Shown here one piece after another: positions 45,101 to 54,558 of a stretch of 64,000 nucleotides of DNA (positions are counted from its first letter, which is position 1; each line of letters begins with the position of its first letter). The translations under genes were made by a program, and so were the position numbers. The notes beneath the pieces are model-generated. The model saw only the letters and a program-made list of their open reading frames with translations, ran no database searches and was not told the origin of the DNA. Origin of the DNA: Uliginosibacterium sp. 31-16 (lineage in GTDB: Bacteria > Pseudomonadota > Gammaproteobacteria > Burkholderiales > Rhodocyclaceae); the NCBI RefSeq assembly GCF_030730865.1, contig NZ_JAVALZ010000003.1:248001-312000 (forward strand), in the 5' to 3' direction.

Positions 45101-46150
45101 TCAGGAACTGCTGTGGTCTCTCGCGGCCATCGCTGTGCCCGCTGTTTGGGTTTGCAGGATGCTTGTCAGTACTTGCTCCGGCGCAATCTTGTTCAGGCAA
45201 TCCAGATGCCCCAGCGGGCACTCGCGCTTGAAGCAAGGGCTGCATTCCAGTTTCAGCGAGATCACCTGCGCCGTGGCCGACAGCGGTGGGGTGTAGCCGG
45301 GGCTGCTGGAACCGAACAGCGCGGTGAGCGGCGTGCCCAGCGCGGCGGCGACGTGCATCAGGCCCGAGTCGTTGGTCACGACGTGGCGCGCGAGGGCAAT
45401 CAGGTGAATGGCCTGGGTGAGGTTGGTGACTCCGCACAGGTTGCGTGCATATCCCTCGGACAGGCGCACGATTTCCTCGCCGACCGCCGCATCCTTCTTC
45501 GAGCCGAGCAGCCACACCGGAATGCCCTGCGCGCCAAGCTGGCGGGCCAGCGTGGCGAAGTGCTTCTCCGGCCAGCGCTTGGCCGGGCCGAACTCGGCAC
45601 CGGGGCAGAAGATGACGGGGGCTGGCGAGCCGCTCAGGGCAAGGCTCTCCAGTGTGCCTGCCTGAAGAGCCGCATCCACAGCCAGTTTCGGCAGGGGGTA
45701 GGGGCGGGGCAAGGCTGCGTGCGGCTCTTCAGCCAGCACCGCGTAGCGCTCGACTTGCAAAGGTGTAGCGGCGGTGTCCAGCGTGTGGCGGACATTGATC
45801 AGGCCGTAGCGCGACTCCCCGGTAAAGCCCATGCGGCGCGGGATGCCGGCAAAGGCCGGGATCAGCGCGGACTTGAGCGAATTCGGCAGCACGTAAGCGG
45901 CGTCGTAATGGCGCGCCTTGAGCGAACGTGCCAGCGCCCAGCGTGCCTTCAGGCGCAACTGGCCGTGGGCGAAAGGGTTGTCCAGTACCTCGCCGTTGAT
46001 TTCCGGCATGGCGTGCAGCACGGCCGCCACCCAGGGCGGCGCCAGTGCGTCGATTACCGCGTCCGGGTGATAGGCGCGCAGGCGCATGAACAGAGTCTGG
46101 GCGGCGACGGTGTCGCCGATCCAGGAGGGGGCGATGATCAGGATGCGCAT
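45101..46150 (-). CDS. waaF: ADP-heptose:LPS heptosyltransferase II
   Basis: A 349-residue GT-B glycosyltransferase adding the second heptose to the LPS inner core. MRILIIAPSWIGDTVAAQ at the N-terminus, YVLPNSLKSALIP, ARRM-type GIPRRMGFTGE, and FCPGAEFGPAKRWPEKHFA are diagnostic of WaaF, with NDSGLMHVAAALGTPLTALFG and the CSPCFKRECPLGHLDCL cysteine tail. Codons for residues about 140-163 coincide with an inverted pair of the dispersed repeat core. Protein length there is normal. Confidence 0.95.
   Translation of the reverse strand: MRILIIAPSWIGDTVAAQTLFMRLRAYHPDAVIDALAPPWVAAVLHAMPEINGEVLDNPFAHGQLRLKARWALARSLKARHYDAAYVLPNSLKSALIPAFAGIPRRMGFTGESRYGLINVRHTLDTAATPLQVERYAVLAEEPHAALPRPYPLPKLAVDAALQAGTLESLALSGSPAPVIFCPGAEFGPAKRWPEKHFATLARQLGAQGIPVWLLGSKKDAAVGEEIVRLSEGYARNLCGVTNLTQAIHLIALARHVVTNDSGLMHVAAALGTPLTALFGSSSPGYTPPLSATAQVISLKLECSPCFKRECPLGHLDCLNKIAPEQVLTSILQTQTAGTAMAARDHSSS
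45661..45732. repeat. Dispersed repeat core pair embedded in waaF
   Basis: CTGAAGAGCCGCA (45662-45674) and TGCGGCTCTTCAG (45720-45732) form a perfect 13-bp inverted repeat within coding sequence. The 72-base span is exactly 24 codons, and both arms match the core found in intergenic copies. Confidence 0.65.
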
Positions 46151-46194
46151 GGGCTCAAATGATAAGGGCCGCAGTGCGGCCCGTGCGGTCTGGC

Positions 46195-46392
46195 TCAGTG
46201 ACCTTTGGGTGCATCACCGTGCAGCACGTACAGCGCGCCGCAGTAGGGGCACCTGGCTTCGCCGGTATGTGCCACATCGAGGAACACACGCGGATGACGC
46301 GCCCATAGCGGCGCATCCGGCTGCGGGCAATGCAGTGGCAGGTCCTTGGCTTCGACGGTGATGGGCTGGTCCTTGTTGGTGTTCTCGGCCAT
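46195..46392 (-). CDS. zf-CHCC type zinc-finger protein
   Basis: A 65-residue protein with HCPQPDAPLWARHPRVFLDV and CPYCGALYVLHGD, the zinc-finger signature (Cys/His then CxxC) of the family resembling a complex I accessory subunit. A start 6 bases upstream (MNMAEN) is possible, but spacing to AGAGA favours 46392. It lies between waaF and ilvE as in other betaproteobacteria; function unknown. Confidence 0.88.
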   Translation of the reverse strand: MAENTNKDQPITVEAKDLPLHCPQPDAPLWARHPRVFLDVAHTGEARCPYCGALYVLHGDAPKGH

Positions 46393-46456
46393 GTTCATCT
46401 CTTTCTCTGTGATGGGAGTTTCGCCGCCCCTGCGGGAGCAGGGGCGTGACCAGCTT

Positions 46457-47377
46457 TTAGACGTAATGCAACCAGGCGTCATGCTCCGGCAAGCGACCAT
46501 TCACCAGATCAAAGAAGCGCGCCTGGATGGCGGCGGTGATCGGGCCACGCGAACCGATGCCGATGGTGCGGTTGTCCAGCTCGCGGATCGGGGTCACTTC
46601 GGCGGCGGTGCCGGTGAAGAAGGCTTCGTCGGCGATGTAGATGTCGTCGCGGGTCAGGCGACGGGTCTGCACGGTGTAGCCAAGTTCCTTTGCCAGTGTA
46701 TGGATGGTGTTGCGGGTGATGCCCATCAGCGCCGAGGCGATTTCCGGTTCGTAGATCACGCCATCCTTGACCACGAACAGGTTCTCGCCAGCGCCCTCAG
46801 CCACAAAGCCGTCCGTGTCCAGCAGCAGGGCTTCGTCGTAGCCGTCCTGGGTGGCTTCGAGGTTGGCGATGATGGAGTTGGCGTAGGTTGAGGCAGCCTT
46901 GGCGCGGGCCATGGTCACGTTCACGTGGTGGCGGGCAAAGGACGAAGTCTTGACGCGGATGCCCTTTTCCAGACCTTCAGCACCCAGATACGCGCCCCAG
47001 GGCCAGGCGGCAATCGCCACGTGCACGGTGGCGCCACGCGTGGAGATGCCCATCTTTTCGGAGCCGTAGAAAGCGATCGGGCGCAGATAGCAGGATTCGA
47101 GTTTGTTGGCGCGCACGACTTCCTTCTGGGCTTCGTTGATCGTTTCCTTGTCGAAGGGGATCTTCATCATGTAGATGTGAGCCGAGTTGAACAGGCGGTC
47201 GGTGTGCTCCTTGAGGCGGAAGATCGCGGTGCCGCGCTCGGTGTTGTAGGCACGTACGCCTTCAAACACCGACAGGCCGTAGTGCAGGGAGTGGGTCAGA
47301 ACGTGGGTGGTGGCGTCGCGCCAGGGCACCAGCTTGCCATCCATCCAGATGAATCCGTCGCGATCAGCCATCGACAT
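46457..47377 (-). CDS. ilvE: Branched-chain amino acid aminotransferase
   Basis: A 306-residue class IV PLP enzyme catalysing the last step of Leu, Ile and Val synthesis. MADRDGFIWMDGKLVPW, THSLHYGLSVFEGVRAY, WPWGAYLG, the PLP Lys160 in RAKAASTYANS, EGAGENLFVV and FFTGTAAEVTPIRELD are visible. ATG at 47377 has GGAG 8 bases upstream. Genes downstream (zinc finger, waaF, thioesterase) run in the same direction. Confidence 0.96.
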   Translation of the reverse strand: MSMADRDGFIWMDGKLVPWRDATTHVLTHSLHYGLSVFEGVRAYNTERGTAIFRLKEHTDRLFNSAHIYMMKIPFDKETINEAQKEVVRANKLESCYLRPIAFYGSEKMGISTRGATVHVAIAAWPWGAYLGAEGLEKGIRVKTSSFARHHVNVTMARAKAASTYANSIIANLEATQDGYDEALLLDTDGFVAEGAGENLFVVKDGVIYEPEIASALMGITRNTIHTLAKELGYTVQTRRLTRDDIYIADEAFFTGTAAEVTPIRELDNRTIGIGSRGPITAAIQARFFDLVNGRLPEHDAWLHYV

Positions 47378-47508
47378 AGCAGAACTCCGTAAACCGTTGT
47401 GAGAAGCCGCTGATTTTAGCGCATGGAGGCCTGCTCTGCCCATCGTTGCCGGGATGCTGGCATGCGTATCCGGGCTACAATCCAGCTTTTGCTGCCCCGC
47501 ATTGCATC

Positions 47509-47958
47509 ATGTCAATCTGGAAACCCCACGTTACGGTAGCCGCCCTCGTCGAGCGCGACGGGCGCTTTCTGCTTGTCGAAGAACACACGGTGGATGGCGT
47601 ACGCCTGAATCAGCCCGCCGGCCATCTCGACGAAGGCGAGTCCTTGGTCGCGGCCTGCGCGCGCGAGGCGCTGGAAGAAACGGCCCACCACGTGAAGGTT
47701 GAATCACTGGTCGGTATCTACCAGTGGCCGCGTCCGAGTGGCGACATCACCTACCTGCGCTTTGCCTTTGCCTGCAGCGAAGCGAGCGTTGAGGCGGGGC
47801 GTGCGCTGGATGAAGGCATCATCCGCGCTGTGTGGCTCACACCTGCGGAGCTGGCCGCTCAGCCCGAGCGCTGGCGCAGCCCGCTGGTGATGCAGTGCAT
47901 CGAGGATTATCTGGCCGGCCGGCGCTTTCCGCTGGAACTGATCCGGCACTACGGTTGA
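47509..47958 (+). CDS. nudJ: NudJ-like Nudix hydrolase
   Basis: A 149-residue Nudix protein starting MSIWKPHVTVAALVERDGRFLLVEE. The Nudix box GHLDEGE then AREALEETAHH keeps the catalytic glutamates but has Ala for the last Gly. NudJ enzymes dephosphorylate HMP-PP and nucleoside pyrophosphates. It lies just upstream of mnmA, as in E. coli, and the two are probably co-transcribed (8-base gap). Confidence 0.85.
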   Translation: MSIWKPHVTVAALVERDGRFLLVEEHTVDGVRLNQPAGHLDEGESLVAACAREALEETAHHVKVESLVGIYQWPRPSGDITYLRFAFACSEASVEAGRALDEGIIRAVWLTPAELAAQPERWRSPLVMQCIEDYLAGRRFPLELIRHYG

Positions 47959-47966
47959 AGGATTGA

Positions 47967-49097
47967 ATGATGATGGGTACGAGCTTGAAGGACGGTGAAG
48001 GCATGAAGGTCGTCGTCGGCATGTCTGGCGGTGTGGATTCGGCGGTCGCCGCGCTGCTGTTGAAACAGCAGGGTTACGCCGTTACCGGCCTGTTCATGAA
48101 GAACTGGGAAGACGACGACGACGACGAGTACTGCTCCACGCGGCAGGATCTGGTCGACGTCGCCTCGGTCTGCGACGTGCTGGGCATCGATCTGGAAGTG
48201 GTGAATTTCAGCAAGGAATACAAGGACCGCGTCTTCGCCGATTTCCTGCATGAATACGAGGCCGGCCGCACGCCGAATCCGGACATCCTGTGCAACAGCG
48301 AGATCAAGTTCAAAGCCTTTCTCGACCACGCCGTCGAGCTGGGTGCGGACAAGATCGCCACCGGCCACTATGCCGGCGTGCGCGAATGGAGCAGTGATGG
48401 CCGCACGGAGTTTCAGCTCTTGAAGGCCGACGATGGCACCAAGGATCAGAGCTACTTCCTGTATCGCCTCAATCAATCGCAGCTGTCGAAAGCCATCTTC
48501 CCGCTGGGGGACGTGTACAAGCGTGATGTGCGCGAGATCGCCGAGCGAGCTGGCTTGCACGTGCACGACAAGAAGGATTCCACCGGCATCTGCTTCATCG
48601 GCGAGCGTCCCTTCCGCGAATTCCTGATGCGCTACCTTCCGACCAAGCCGGGCGAAATCCGCTCGCTGGACGACAACCGCCTGCTTGGCGAGCATCAGGG
48701 CCTGATGTATCACACCATCGGCCAGCGCAAGGGCTTGAACATCGGCGGTATCAAGGGCAATGACCATGCTGGCGAGCACGAAGCCTGGTACGTCGCAGCC
48801 AAGGACATGCAGGCCAATGTGCTGTATGCCGTGCAGGGGCACAACCATCCGGCGCTGCAGCGTGAGCGCCTCATTGCCGGTGACCTGAACTGGATCAGTG
48901 GCCGCGCGCCGCGCACCAACTGGGTCTACACCGCCAAGCCGCGCTACCGCACGAGTGATCAGCCTTGCGAGATCGATGCGCTGAGCGACGCGCAGGCCGA
49001 AATCGCCTTTGCCGCGCCGCAGTGGGCGGTCACGCCAGGGCAGTCGGTGGTGGTCTACGAGAGCCGGGTCTGTTTGGGCGGCGGCATCATACTTTGA
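47967..49097 (+). CDS. mnmA: tRNA-specific 2-thiouridylase MnmA
   Basis: A protein of up to 376 residues that thiolates U34 of Lys, Glu and Gln tRNAs. The ATP-pyrophosphatase P-loop [15 protein letters not shown] is near the N-terminus, with the catalytic cysteines in [12 protein letters not shown] and [12 protein letters not shown], and [20 protein letters not shown] at the end. Two starts are comparable: ATG at 47967 (AAGGA upstream) and ATG at 48003, which gives the usual [10 protein letters not shown] beginning. I favour 48003 slightly on family length. Confidence 0.96.
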   Translation: MMMGTSLKDGEGMKVVVGMSGGVDSAVAALLLKQQGYAVTGLFMKNWEDDDDDEYCSTRQDLVDVASVCDVLGIDLEVVNFSKEYKDRVFADFLHEYEAGRTPNPDILCNSEIKFKAFLDHAVELGADKIATGHYAGVREWSSDGRTEFQLLKADDGTKDQSYFLYRLNQSQLSKAIFPLGDVYKRDVREIAERAGLHVHDKKDSTGICFIGERPFREFLMRYLPTKPGEIRSLDDNRLLGEHQGLMYHTIGQRKGLNIGGIKGNDHAGEHEAWYVAAKDMQANVLYAVQGHNHPALQRERLIAGDLNWISGRAPRTNWVYTAKPRYRTSDQPCEIDALSDAQAEIAFAAPQWAVTPGQSVVVYESRVCLGGGIIL

Positions 49098-50041
49098 GCG
49101 CCAACAACTTTTTCACCCGCCGTCCCGTCGTCTTCGCACTCGCAACCCTGTGCTGCCTGCTGTGGGGCAGCGCCTACCCGGCGATCAAGAACGGCTACAC
49201 GTTGCTGCATATCGCCGCAAATGACATTCCCGGCAAGCTTCTGTTTGCCGGTTGGCGTTTCTTGTTCGCGGGGCTGGTGTTGCTGGTCTTTGCTCGATTC
49301 ACTGGCAAATCTTTGCGCCTGAAATCCCTGCGCGAGACGGGAGAAGTCTGTTTGCTGGGGCTGACCCAGACATCGCTGCAATATGTTTTCTTTTATCTTG
49401 GGCTGGCTTATACGACCGGGGTAAAGGGTTCGATCATGAATGGCACCGGCACCTTTTTCTCGGTGCTGCTGGCGCACTTCATCTATCACAACGACCGTCT
49501 CTCTGCGCCACGCATCACCGGCTGCCTGGTTGGCTTTGTCGGTGTGCTGGTGGTGAATTTCAGCCCTGAGTTGATCGATTTCAATTTCGCTCTGGCGGGC
49601 GAGGGGAGTGTCGTGCTGGCGGCTTTCATCCTTTCGGCCGCCTCGATTTATGGCAAACGGCTCTCACAGCACATTGACTCCGTGGTTCTGACCGGCTGGC
49701 AACTTGGCATCGGCGGTCTGGCCTTGCTTGTCGCCGGCTGGGGCACGGGTGGGCAGCTCGAAAGTTTTTCGCTGGCTGCGACGGCGCTGATGGCCTATAT
49801 GGTGCTGCTGTCCTCAGTGGCCTTTGCGTTGTGGACCATTCTGCTCAAATACAACCGGGTCGGCATCGTCACGGTCTTCAATTTTCTGATTCCGGTGTTT
49901 GGCGCCGGTCTGTCTGCATTGTTCCTTGACGAGAGTATCTTTGAATTGAAAAACCTGCTGGCGCTTGTTCTGGTGTGTGGCGGCATCTGGCTGGTGACCC
50001 GCGAAGCCTCGCCGGACAAGGTTCTTCAGAAGCCTGCCTGA
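49094..50041 (+). CDS. EamA-family permease
   Basis: A 315-residue protein with ten membrane spans in two EamA repeats. It begins in the mnmA stop (TTG at 49094 overlapping TGA), giving [20 protein letters not shown], then [14 protein letters not shown], and [36 protein letters not shown]. The second repeat ends [14 protein letters not shown]. The TTG start is an inference from the overlap. Substrate unknown. The last codons coincide with a copy of the dispersed repeat. Confidence 0.85.
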   Translation: MSANNFFTRRPVVFALATLCCLLWGSAYPAIKNGYTLLHIAANDIPGKLLFAGWRFLFAGLVLLVFARFTGKSLRLKSLRETGEVCLLGLTQTSLQYVFFYLGLAYTTGVKGSIMNGTGTFFSVLLAHFIYHNDRLSAPRITGCLVGFVGVLVVNFSPELIDFNFALAGEGSVVLAAFILSAASIYGKRLSQHIDSVVLTGWQLGIGGLALLVAGWGTGGQLESFSLAATALMAYMVLLSSVAFALWTILLKYNRVGIVTVFNFLIPVFGAGLSALFLDESIFELKNLLALVLVCGGIWLVTREASPDKVLQKPA

Positions 50042-50064
50042 AGAAGCCCGTCAGACGGCCGTGA

Positions 50065-50667
50065 TCAGGCCACGATGGAAGCACTCTGATTGACGATCTG
50101 GAACACGCCCCAGCCGAGCAGTGCGCCGCAGGGCAGATCCAGCAGGTAGTGCTGCTTGGTGAACATGCAGCTGATCGCGATCAGTGCCGGGAAAAGCAAC
50201 GCCCAGGCGCCGAAGTAGGGCCAGGCAAACATGGCGGTGAGCATGGCGACCGAGGTGTGCATGCTCGGGAAGCAGTTCGAGGATTTGTCGTAGTACTGCA
50301 CGAACTTGAGGAAGCGGATCGACCAGCTTTCTGACTCCGGCAGATCGCGCCAGTGATCAGGGGTTTCTACCGGATAGACCAGGAAGAAGAACATCTGGCA
50401 GAAAAGCAGCAGGATGAAGCTGATCGCCATGTAGTTGAACTGCCGGTGATCCTTCGCCAGCAGATTCAGATAGATGATGGCAGGGTAATACAGGAAGCTG
50501 TAGATCCACACCCAGCCGGACCAGAACGGGATCTTTTCATCCAGTGGCGAGTGAAACTTGCGCGGTGTGACCCATTGGCGGCGCTGGCACCAGAAATAGA
50601 ACTGGTAGGCACCTACGATCAGGATGATGGAAAGGGTGATGTTGACCAGATAATCCAGCGTACTCAT
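50065..50667 (-). CDS. PAP2-like phosphatase, inositol phosphotransferase type
   Basis: A 200-residue membrane protein with about six spans. The PAP2 motifs are CFPSMHTS (132-139) and, 35 residues later, QHYLLDLPCG with His173 and Asp177, as in the inositol-phosphorylceramide synthase-like branch. It would act on a lipid phosphate or phosphodiester at the membrane. N-terminal helix LDYLVNITLSIILIVGAYQFYFW is followed by a cytoplasmic loop. Exact substrate cannot be inferred. Confidence 0.85.
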   Translation of the reverse strand: MSTLDYLVNITLSIILIVGAYQFYFWCQRRQWVTPRKFHSPLDEKIPFWSGWVWIYSFLYYPAIIYLNLLAKDHRQFNYMAISFILLLFCQMFFFLVYPVETPDHWRDLPESESWSIRFLKFVQYYDKSSNCFPSMHTSVAMLTAMFAWPYFGAWALLFPALIAISCMFTKQHYLLDLPCGALLGWGVFQIVNQSASIVA

Positions 50668-50796
50668 GCGCCTGCCCCGATGTTTCTAGTTGAAATTGGA
50701 GAGCCGGTTTCGTTGCCCGGCTTTTTTGTGGCGAAATTGTGTCGCTGGCATGACAGTGATGCAAGTTTTTTCTACGCAGGGCTCTCCTGAAAAACA

Positions 50797-50820
50797 CAAA
50801 GCCGGCATATGCCGGCCTTG
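50797..50820 (-). terminator. Terminator after DUF1015 gene
   Basis: GCCGGCATATGCCGGC (50801-50816) is a perfect palindrome; read on the minus strand it is followed by TTTGTGTTTTT. It lies 23 bases past the DUF1015 stop. Confidence 0.75.
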
Positions 50821-50842
50821 TAATGTGGTCGATCCAGCTTGC

Positions 50843-52081
50843 TCAGTCGATCACGTGCGAAGCCATGCCGTCGGCCAGTTTCGGCTCGAACCAGGTCGAC
50901 TTGGGCGGCATCACCTGACCTGCGTCGGCTACCGACATCAGGTCATTCATGGTGGTGGCGCACATGGCGAAAGCCACGGCCATCTCGCCACTGTTCACAC
51001 GCTTTTCCAGCTCCGGCAGACCGCGGATGCCGCCGACGAAGTCGATACGCTTGTCGCGGCGCAGATCAGCGATGCCGAGGATCGGAGTGAGAATGTGGGT
51101 GGTGAGCAGGCTTACATCCAGACGCTCGACCGGGTCGGCCGGAATCAGTTCGGGCTTCACGTTGAGCTTGTACCACTGGCCGGCCAGATACATGCCGACT
51201 TCGCCATGGGCGGCCGGCTTTACCGGGCTGGCAGATGGCGCGATGGTGTAGGCGGCGGCAATCTTTGCGACCAGCTCGTCTTTGCTCAGACCATTCAGGT
51301 CGCAGACCACGCGGTTGTAATCCATGATCTTCAGCGCGTGGGCGGGGAAAATCACCGACAGGAAGTAGTTGTAGCTCTCGTTACCGGTGTGGTTCGGATT
51401 GGCCGTGCGGCGAGCGGCGGCGACGCGCGAGGCGGCAGCGCTGCGATGGTGACCGTCTGCGATGTAGAGCGCGGGCAGGGCGTCGAAACCCTTGGTGATC
51501 TGCTCGATGGTGGCGGCGTCACGGATCACCCACAGGGTGTGGCGGATGCCGTCGTCAGCCGTTGCGTCAGCATCCGGTGTGCCGGCAATGGTGGCGGCGA
51601 GGATGGCGTCAATCGAAGGTGCATCCGGATAGGCGAGAAACACCGGGCCGGTCTGGGCGCTCAGCGCTTCGATCTGGCGTACGCGGTCGTCTTCTTTGTC
51701 CGGACGGGTGAACTCGTGGCGCTTGATGCGGTTGGTGTCGTACTCGACAACCGAGGCTGCCGCGACGATGCCGGTCTGCACATGACTGCCCATGATGATG
51801 CGGTATACGTAGTAGCAGGCTGATTCGTCACGGGCGATCACGCCTGCGTCGAGCATCTTGTGCAGGTTTTCGGCAGCCTTGGCGTATACGGCCGGCGAAT
51901 ACACGTCGGTACCAGCCGGCAGGTCGATTTCCGGCTTGGAAATGTGCAGGAAGCTCCAGGGCTTGCCCGCCGCACGCTCGATGGCCTCACTGGATGAGAG
52001 TACGTCATACGGTGGTGCAATGATGTCGGCAGCACGGCCGGCGGCCGGCCGCAAGGCTTTGAATGGGGTGATCAGGTGCAT
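50843..52081 (-). CDS. DUF1015 family protein
   Basis: A 412-residue cytoplasmic protein. Its opening MHLITPFKALRPAAGRAADI then IAPPYDVLSSSEA matches DUF1015, and FLAYPDAPSIDAI, LYIADGHHRSAAASRVAA and ILGIADLRRDKRIDFVGG are conserved later. Function is not known; some relatives lie near serine biosynthesis genes. The gene is the last of a reverse cluster before aroG, with a 41-base gap containing GGGGGAAGGG like the repeats near lpd. Confidence 0.85.
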   Translation of the reverse strand: MHLITPFKALRPAAGRAADIIAPPYDVLSSSEAIERAAGKPWSFLHISKPEIDLPAGTDVYSPAVYAKAAENLHKMLDAGVIARDESACYYVYRIIMGSHVQTGIVAAASVVEYDTNRIKRHEFTRPDKEDDRVRQIEALSAQTGPVFLAYPDAPSIDAILAATIAGTPDADATADDGIRHTLWVIRDAATIEQITKGFDALPALYIADGHHRSAAASRVAAARRTANPNHTGNESYNYFLSVIFPAHALKIMDYNRVVCDLNGLSKDELVAKIAAAYTIAPSASPVKPAAHGEVGMYLAGQWYKLNVKPELIPADPVERLDVSLLTTHILTPILGIADLRRDKRIDFVGGIRGLPELEKRVNSGEMAVAFAMCATTMNDLMSVADAGQVMPPKSTWFEPKLADGMASHVID

Positions 52082-52122
52082 GCTTGTGTACCTTTTACTG
52101 AAGGGGGAAGGGAATAAAGGGG

Positions 52123-53196
52123 TCAGGCCTTGCGGCTGGCGATGGCTTCGCGCAGAGCGGAGCGGGCGTCACGCAACATCTGCGCCGTCGTGTTCCAGTC
52201 CACGCAGCCATCTGTAACCGAGCAGCCATAACGCAATTCTGCGAGGTTCGCCGGAATGGGCTGATTGCCCGCCTCGATGAAGCTTTCGATCATTACGCCG
52301 ACGATCGAACGCTGGCCATCGCGGATCTGGTTTACCACGTCTTTCATGACGAGAGGCTGAAGTTCGGGCTTTTTCCACGAGTTGGCGTGCGAGCAGTCGA
52401 TCACGATGTTTTGCGGCAGCCTGGCTTTGGCCAGTGCCTGCTCGGCCAGTGAGACAGATACTGTGTCGTAGTTCGGACGGCCACCGCCGCCACGCAGTAC
52501 GACATGACTGTAGCGATTGCCATGGGTGCGCACGATGCAGGTATCGCCGGCGTCGTTCATGCCAAGGAAACTGTGCGGATTGGAGGCGGACAGGCAGCCG
52601 TTGACGGCGGCTTCCAGCGATCCGTCCGTACCATTTTTGAAGCCGACCGGGGTGGACAGGCCGGAGGCGATTTCGCGGTGGGTTTGCGATTCGGCCGTGC
52701 GAGCGCCGATGGCTGCCCAGGACAGCAGGTCGCCGTAGTATTGCGGGGCTATCGGGTCCAGTGTTTCGGTGGCAGCGGGCAGACCGAGTTCGGCAACGTC
52801 CAGCAGGAACTGACGCCCGCGCTGCATGCCTTCCTCGATGCGGAAGGAGTCGTCCATGTGCGGATCGTTGATGAAACCCTTCCAGCCCACGGTTGTGCGC
52901 GGTTTCTCGAAATACACGCGCATCACCACGTACAGCGTATCGGCGACTTCCTCTGCGAGGACTTTCAGGCGGCGAGCGTAATCCAGGCCAGCGACCGGGT
53001 CATGGATCGAGCATGGCCCGACGATCACCATCGGGCGTGGATCCTTCCGATCTAGAATCGCCTTGATCGTGTTGCGCCCGGTTTCTACTGTAGCGGCCGC
53101 AGCGTCGGAGAGCGGTGCGCGCGCCTTGATGTCGGCGGGTGAGGGCATCGCGTCAAAAGAGGCGATGTTGAGATTTTCAGTCGACGCGTGGGTCAT
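52123..53196 (-). CDS. aroG: 3-deoxy-7-phosphoheptulonate synthase, class I
   Basis: A 357-residue DAHP synthase condensing PEP and erythrose-4-phosphate at the head of the shikimate pathway. VGPCSIHDP, EKPRTTVGWKGFINDPHMD, GARTAESQTHREIASGLSTPVGFKNGTDG, LRGGGGRPNYD, DCSHANSWKKP and YGCSVTDGCVDW are class I (AroFGH) signatures. Which amino acid inhibits it cannot be read here, so the symbol is a family choice. Confidence 0.93.
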   Translation of the reverse strand: MTHASTENLNIASFDAMPSPADIKARAPLSDAAAATVETGRNTIKAILDRKDPRPMVIVGPCSIHDPVAGLDYARRLKVLAEEVADTLYVVMRVYFEKPRTTVGWKGFINDPHMDDSFRIEEGMQRGRQFLLDVAELGLPAATETLDPIAPQYYGDLLSWAAIGARTAESQTHREIASGLSTPVGFKNGTDGSLEAAVNGCLSASNPHSFLGMNDAGDTCIVRTHGNRYSHVVLRGGGGRPNYDTVSVSLAEQALAKARLPQNIVIDCSHANSWKKPELQPLVMKDVVNQIRDGQRSIVGVMIESFIEAGNQPIPANLAELRYGCSVTDGCVDWNTTAQMLRDARSALREAIASRKA

Positions 53197-53238
53197 GGCA
53201 GGGATGACGGCTAGGGGCAGGCGGGGGCTGAAAACGAT

Positions 53239-53260
53239 AAAGCCCGCATGCGCGGGCTTT
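53239..53260 (-). terminator. Terminator of the rpmB-rpmG operon
   Basis: AAAGCCCGC (53239-53247) pairs with GCGGGCTTT (53252-53260) around a 4-base loop. On the minus strand it is followed by TATCGTTTTC. It ends the ribosomal protein pair before aroG. Confidence 0.75.
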
Positions 53261-53338
53261 GTCGATACAGCAACAGGTACAGCAGGTCGGAACCAGCTTT
53301 GCGGGGATCAGGTGCGGGCCGCGCCGCGCACCAGAGCC

Positions 53339-53506
53339 TTACTTGAGCTTGGTTTCCTTGTATGCGACGTGCTTGCGCACAACCGGATCGTACTTGACGA
53401 ATTCAAGCTTTTCCGGGGTGGTGCGCTTGTTCTTGTTGGTGGTGTAGAAGTGGCCGGTTCCTGCAGAGGATTCCAGCTTGATTTTTTCACGTCCGCCTTT
53501 AGCCAT
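53339..53506 (-). CDS. rpmG: 50S ribosomal protein L33
   Basis: A 55-residue ribosomal protein: [20 protein letters not shown] then [20 protein letters not shown] and ending [11 protein letters not shown]. This is the cysteine-free, zinc-independent form of L33. It is on the minus strand 38 bases after rpmB; AGATT lies before the ATG with GCGGAG. The pair rpmB-rpmG is a conserved operon. Confidence 0.95.
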   Translation of the reverse strand: MAKGGREKIKLESSAGTGHFYTTNKNKRTTPEKLEFVKYDPVVRKHVAYKETKLK

Positions 53507-53544
53507 TTTTAATCTCCGCTAATCTTGTGTGTGGTTGCAGGCGC

Positions 53545-53781
53545 TTAGAGCTTCTCGCCGCGAGCACGCAGCTCGGCCAGAACGACTTCGATGCCCTTCT
53601 TGTCGATGGTGCGCAGACCGGCGTTCGAGACGCGCAGGCTGACCCAGCGGTTTTCGGCTTCAACCCAGAAACGACGGTTCTGCAGGTTCGGCAGGAAACG
53701 ACGCTTGGTGTGGTTGTTTGCGTGGGAAACGTTGTTCCCCACCATCGGGCGCTTGCCCGTTACTTGACATACTCGAGACAT
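53545..53781 (-). CDS. rpmB: 50S ribosomal protein L28
   Basis: A 78-residue ribosomal protein beginning [20 protein letters not shown], then [20 protein letters not shown] and [18 protein letters not shown], all standard for L28. It keeps a single early Cys, so it is the zinc-independent form. GAGCGAG lies before the start. Reverse strand, upstream of rpmG. Confidence 0.97.
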   Translation of the reverse strand: MSRVCQVTGKRPMVGNNVSHANNHTKRRFLPNLQNRRFWVEAENRWVSLRVSNAGLRTIDKKGIEVVLAELRARGEKL

Positions 53782-53872
53782 TTCTCGCTCCGGTAACTGG
53801 TTCCGTAAAGCACGCGATTTTAGCCTGAAACCGTACGGTATTCAAGTGCAGCGCACTGCTAGAAGCCCACTA

Positions 53873-54550
53873 CTATAACAGCCCTTTCTCGGCAAAGGAA
53901 ATGGGCGTCTGGTTTCCGGCCACGATGAAGTGATCCAGGACCTGCACATCCACCAGCGCCAGCGCCTGTTTCAGGGCTTTCGTCAGCATTTCATCGGCAC
54001 GACTGGGTTCGCTGGCGCCGGAAGGGTGGTTGTGGGCGAGGATCACGGCAGCGGCATTTTGAGCCAGTGCCAGCTTGACCACTTCTCTCGGGTATACCGA
54101 TGTCTGGGTCAGGGTTCCGCGGAACAGTTCGCGGGCTTCGATCAGGCGGTTCTGTGCGTCGAGCAGCAGCACCATGAAGACTTCGTGCGGCAATTGGCCC
54201 ATATGCAGGCGCAGCCAGTCGCGCACGGCACCTGGCGAACCGAGCATGTCGCGATCTTTGAGGGTTTCGCCCAGCGCCCGGCGGGCCATTTCCAGTACGG
54301 CTTGCAACTGCGCGTACTTGGCGTCGCCCATGCCGGGAAAGGCGCTGAACGCCTCGCGCGGGGCCGTGCACAAACGGCTCAGGCTGCCAAAGTGATTGAT
54401 CAGGTCGCGAGCCAGATCAACTGCGCTTTTGCCGCGGATGCCGACGCGCAGGAAGATTGCCAGCAGTTCTGAATCCGACAATACGCCTGCTCCCTTGCTC
54501 AGCAGGCGTTCGCGTGGACGTTCATCTTCAGGCCAGTCGGTGATTGCCAT
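53873..54550 (-). CDS. radC: RadC family protein (JAB/MPN)
   Basis: A 225-residue protein starting [17 protein letters not shown]. It has an N-terminal helix-hairpin-helix region ([41 protein letters not shown]) and the C-terminal JAB domain with HNHPSG and a following Asp (metal ligands). The name stems from a repair phenotype, but the enzyme function is unclear. The start at 54550 (ATG) gives the normal beginning; coaBC is divergent 89 bases away. Confidence 0.92.
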   Translation of the reverse strand: MAITDWPEDERPRERLLSKGAGVLSDSELLAIFLRVGIRGKSAVDLARDLINHFGSLSRLCTAPREAFSAFPGMGDAKYAQLQAVLEMARRALGETLKDRDMLGSPGAVRDWLRLHMGQLPHEVFMVLLLDAQNRLIEARELFRGTLTQTSVYPREVVKLALAQNAAAVILAHNHPSGASEPSRADEMLTKALKQALALVDVQVLDHFIVAGNQTPISFAEKGLL

Positions 54551-54558
54551 GTTTTTTC

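Noticed and set aside
45661-45732. Frame-preserving insertion into waaF
   Set aside because: The encoded protein is no longer than usual in this region compared with the E. coli WaaF layout, so a simple insertion is not supported.
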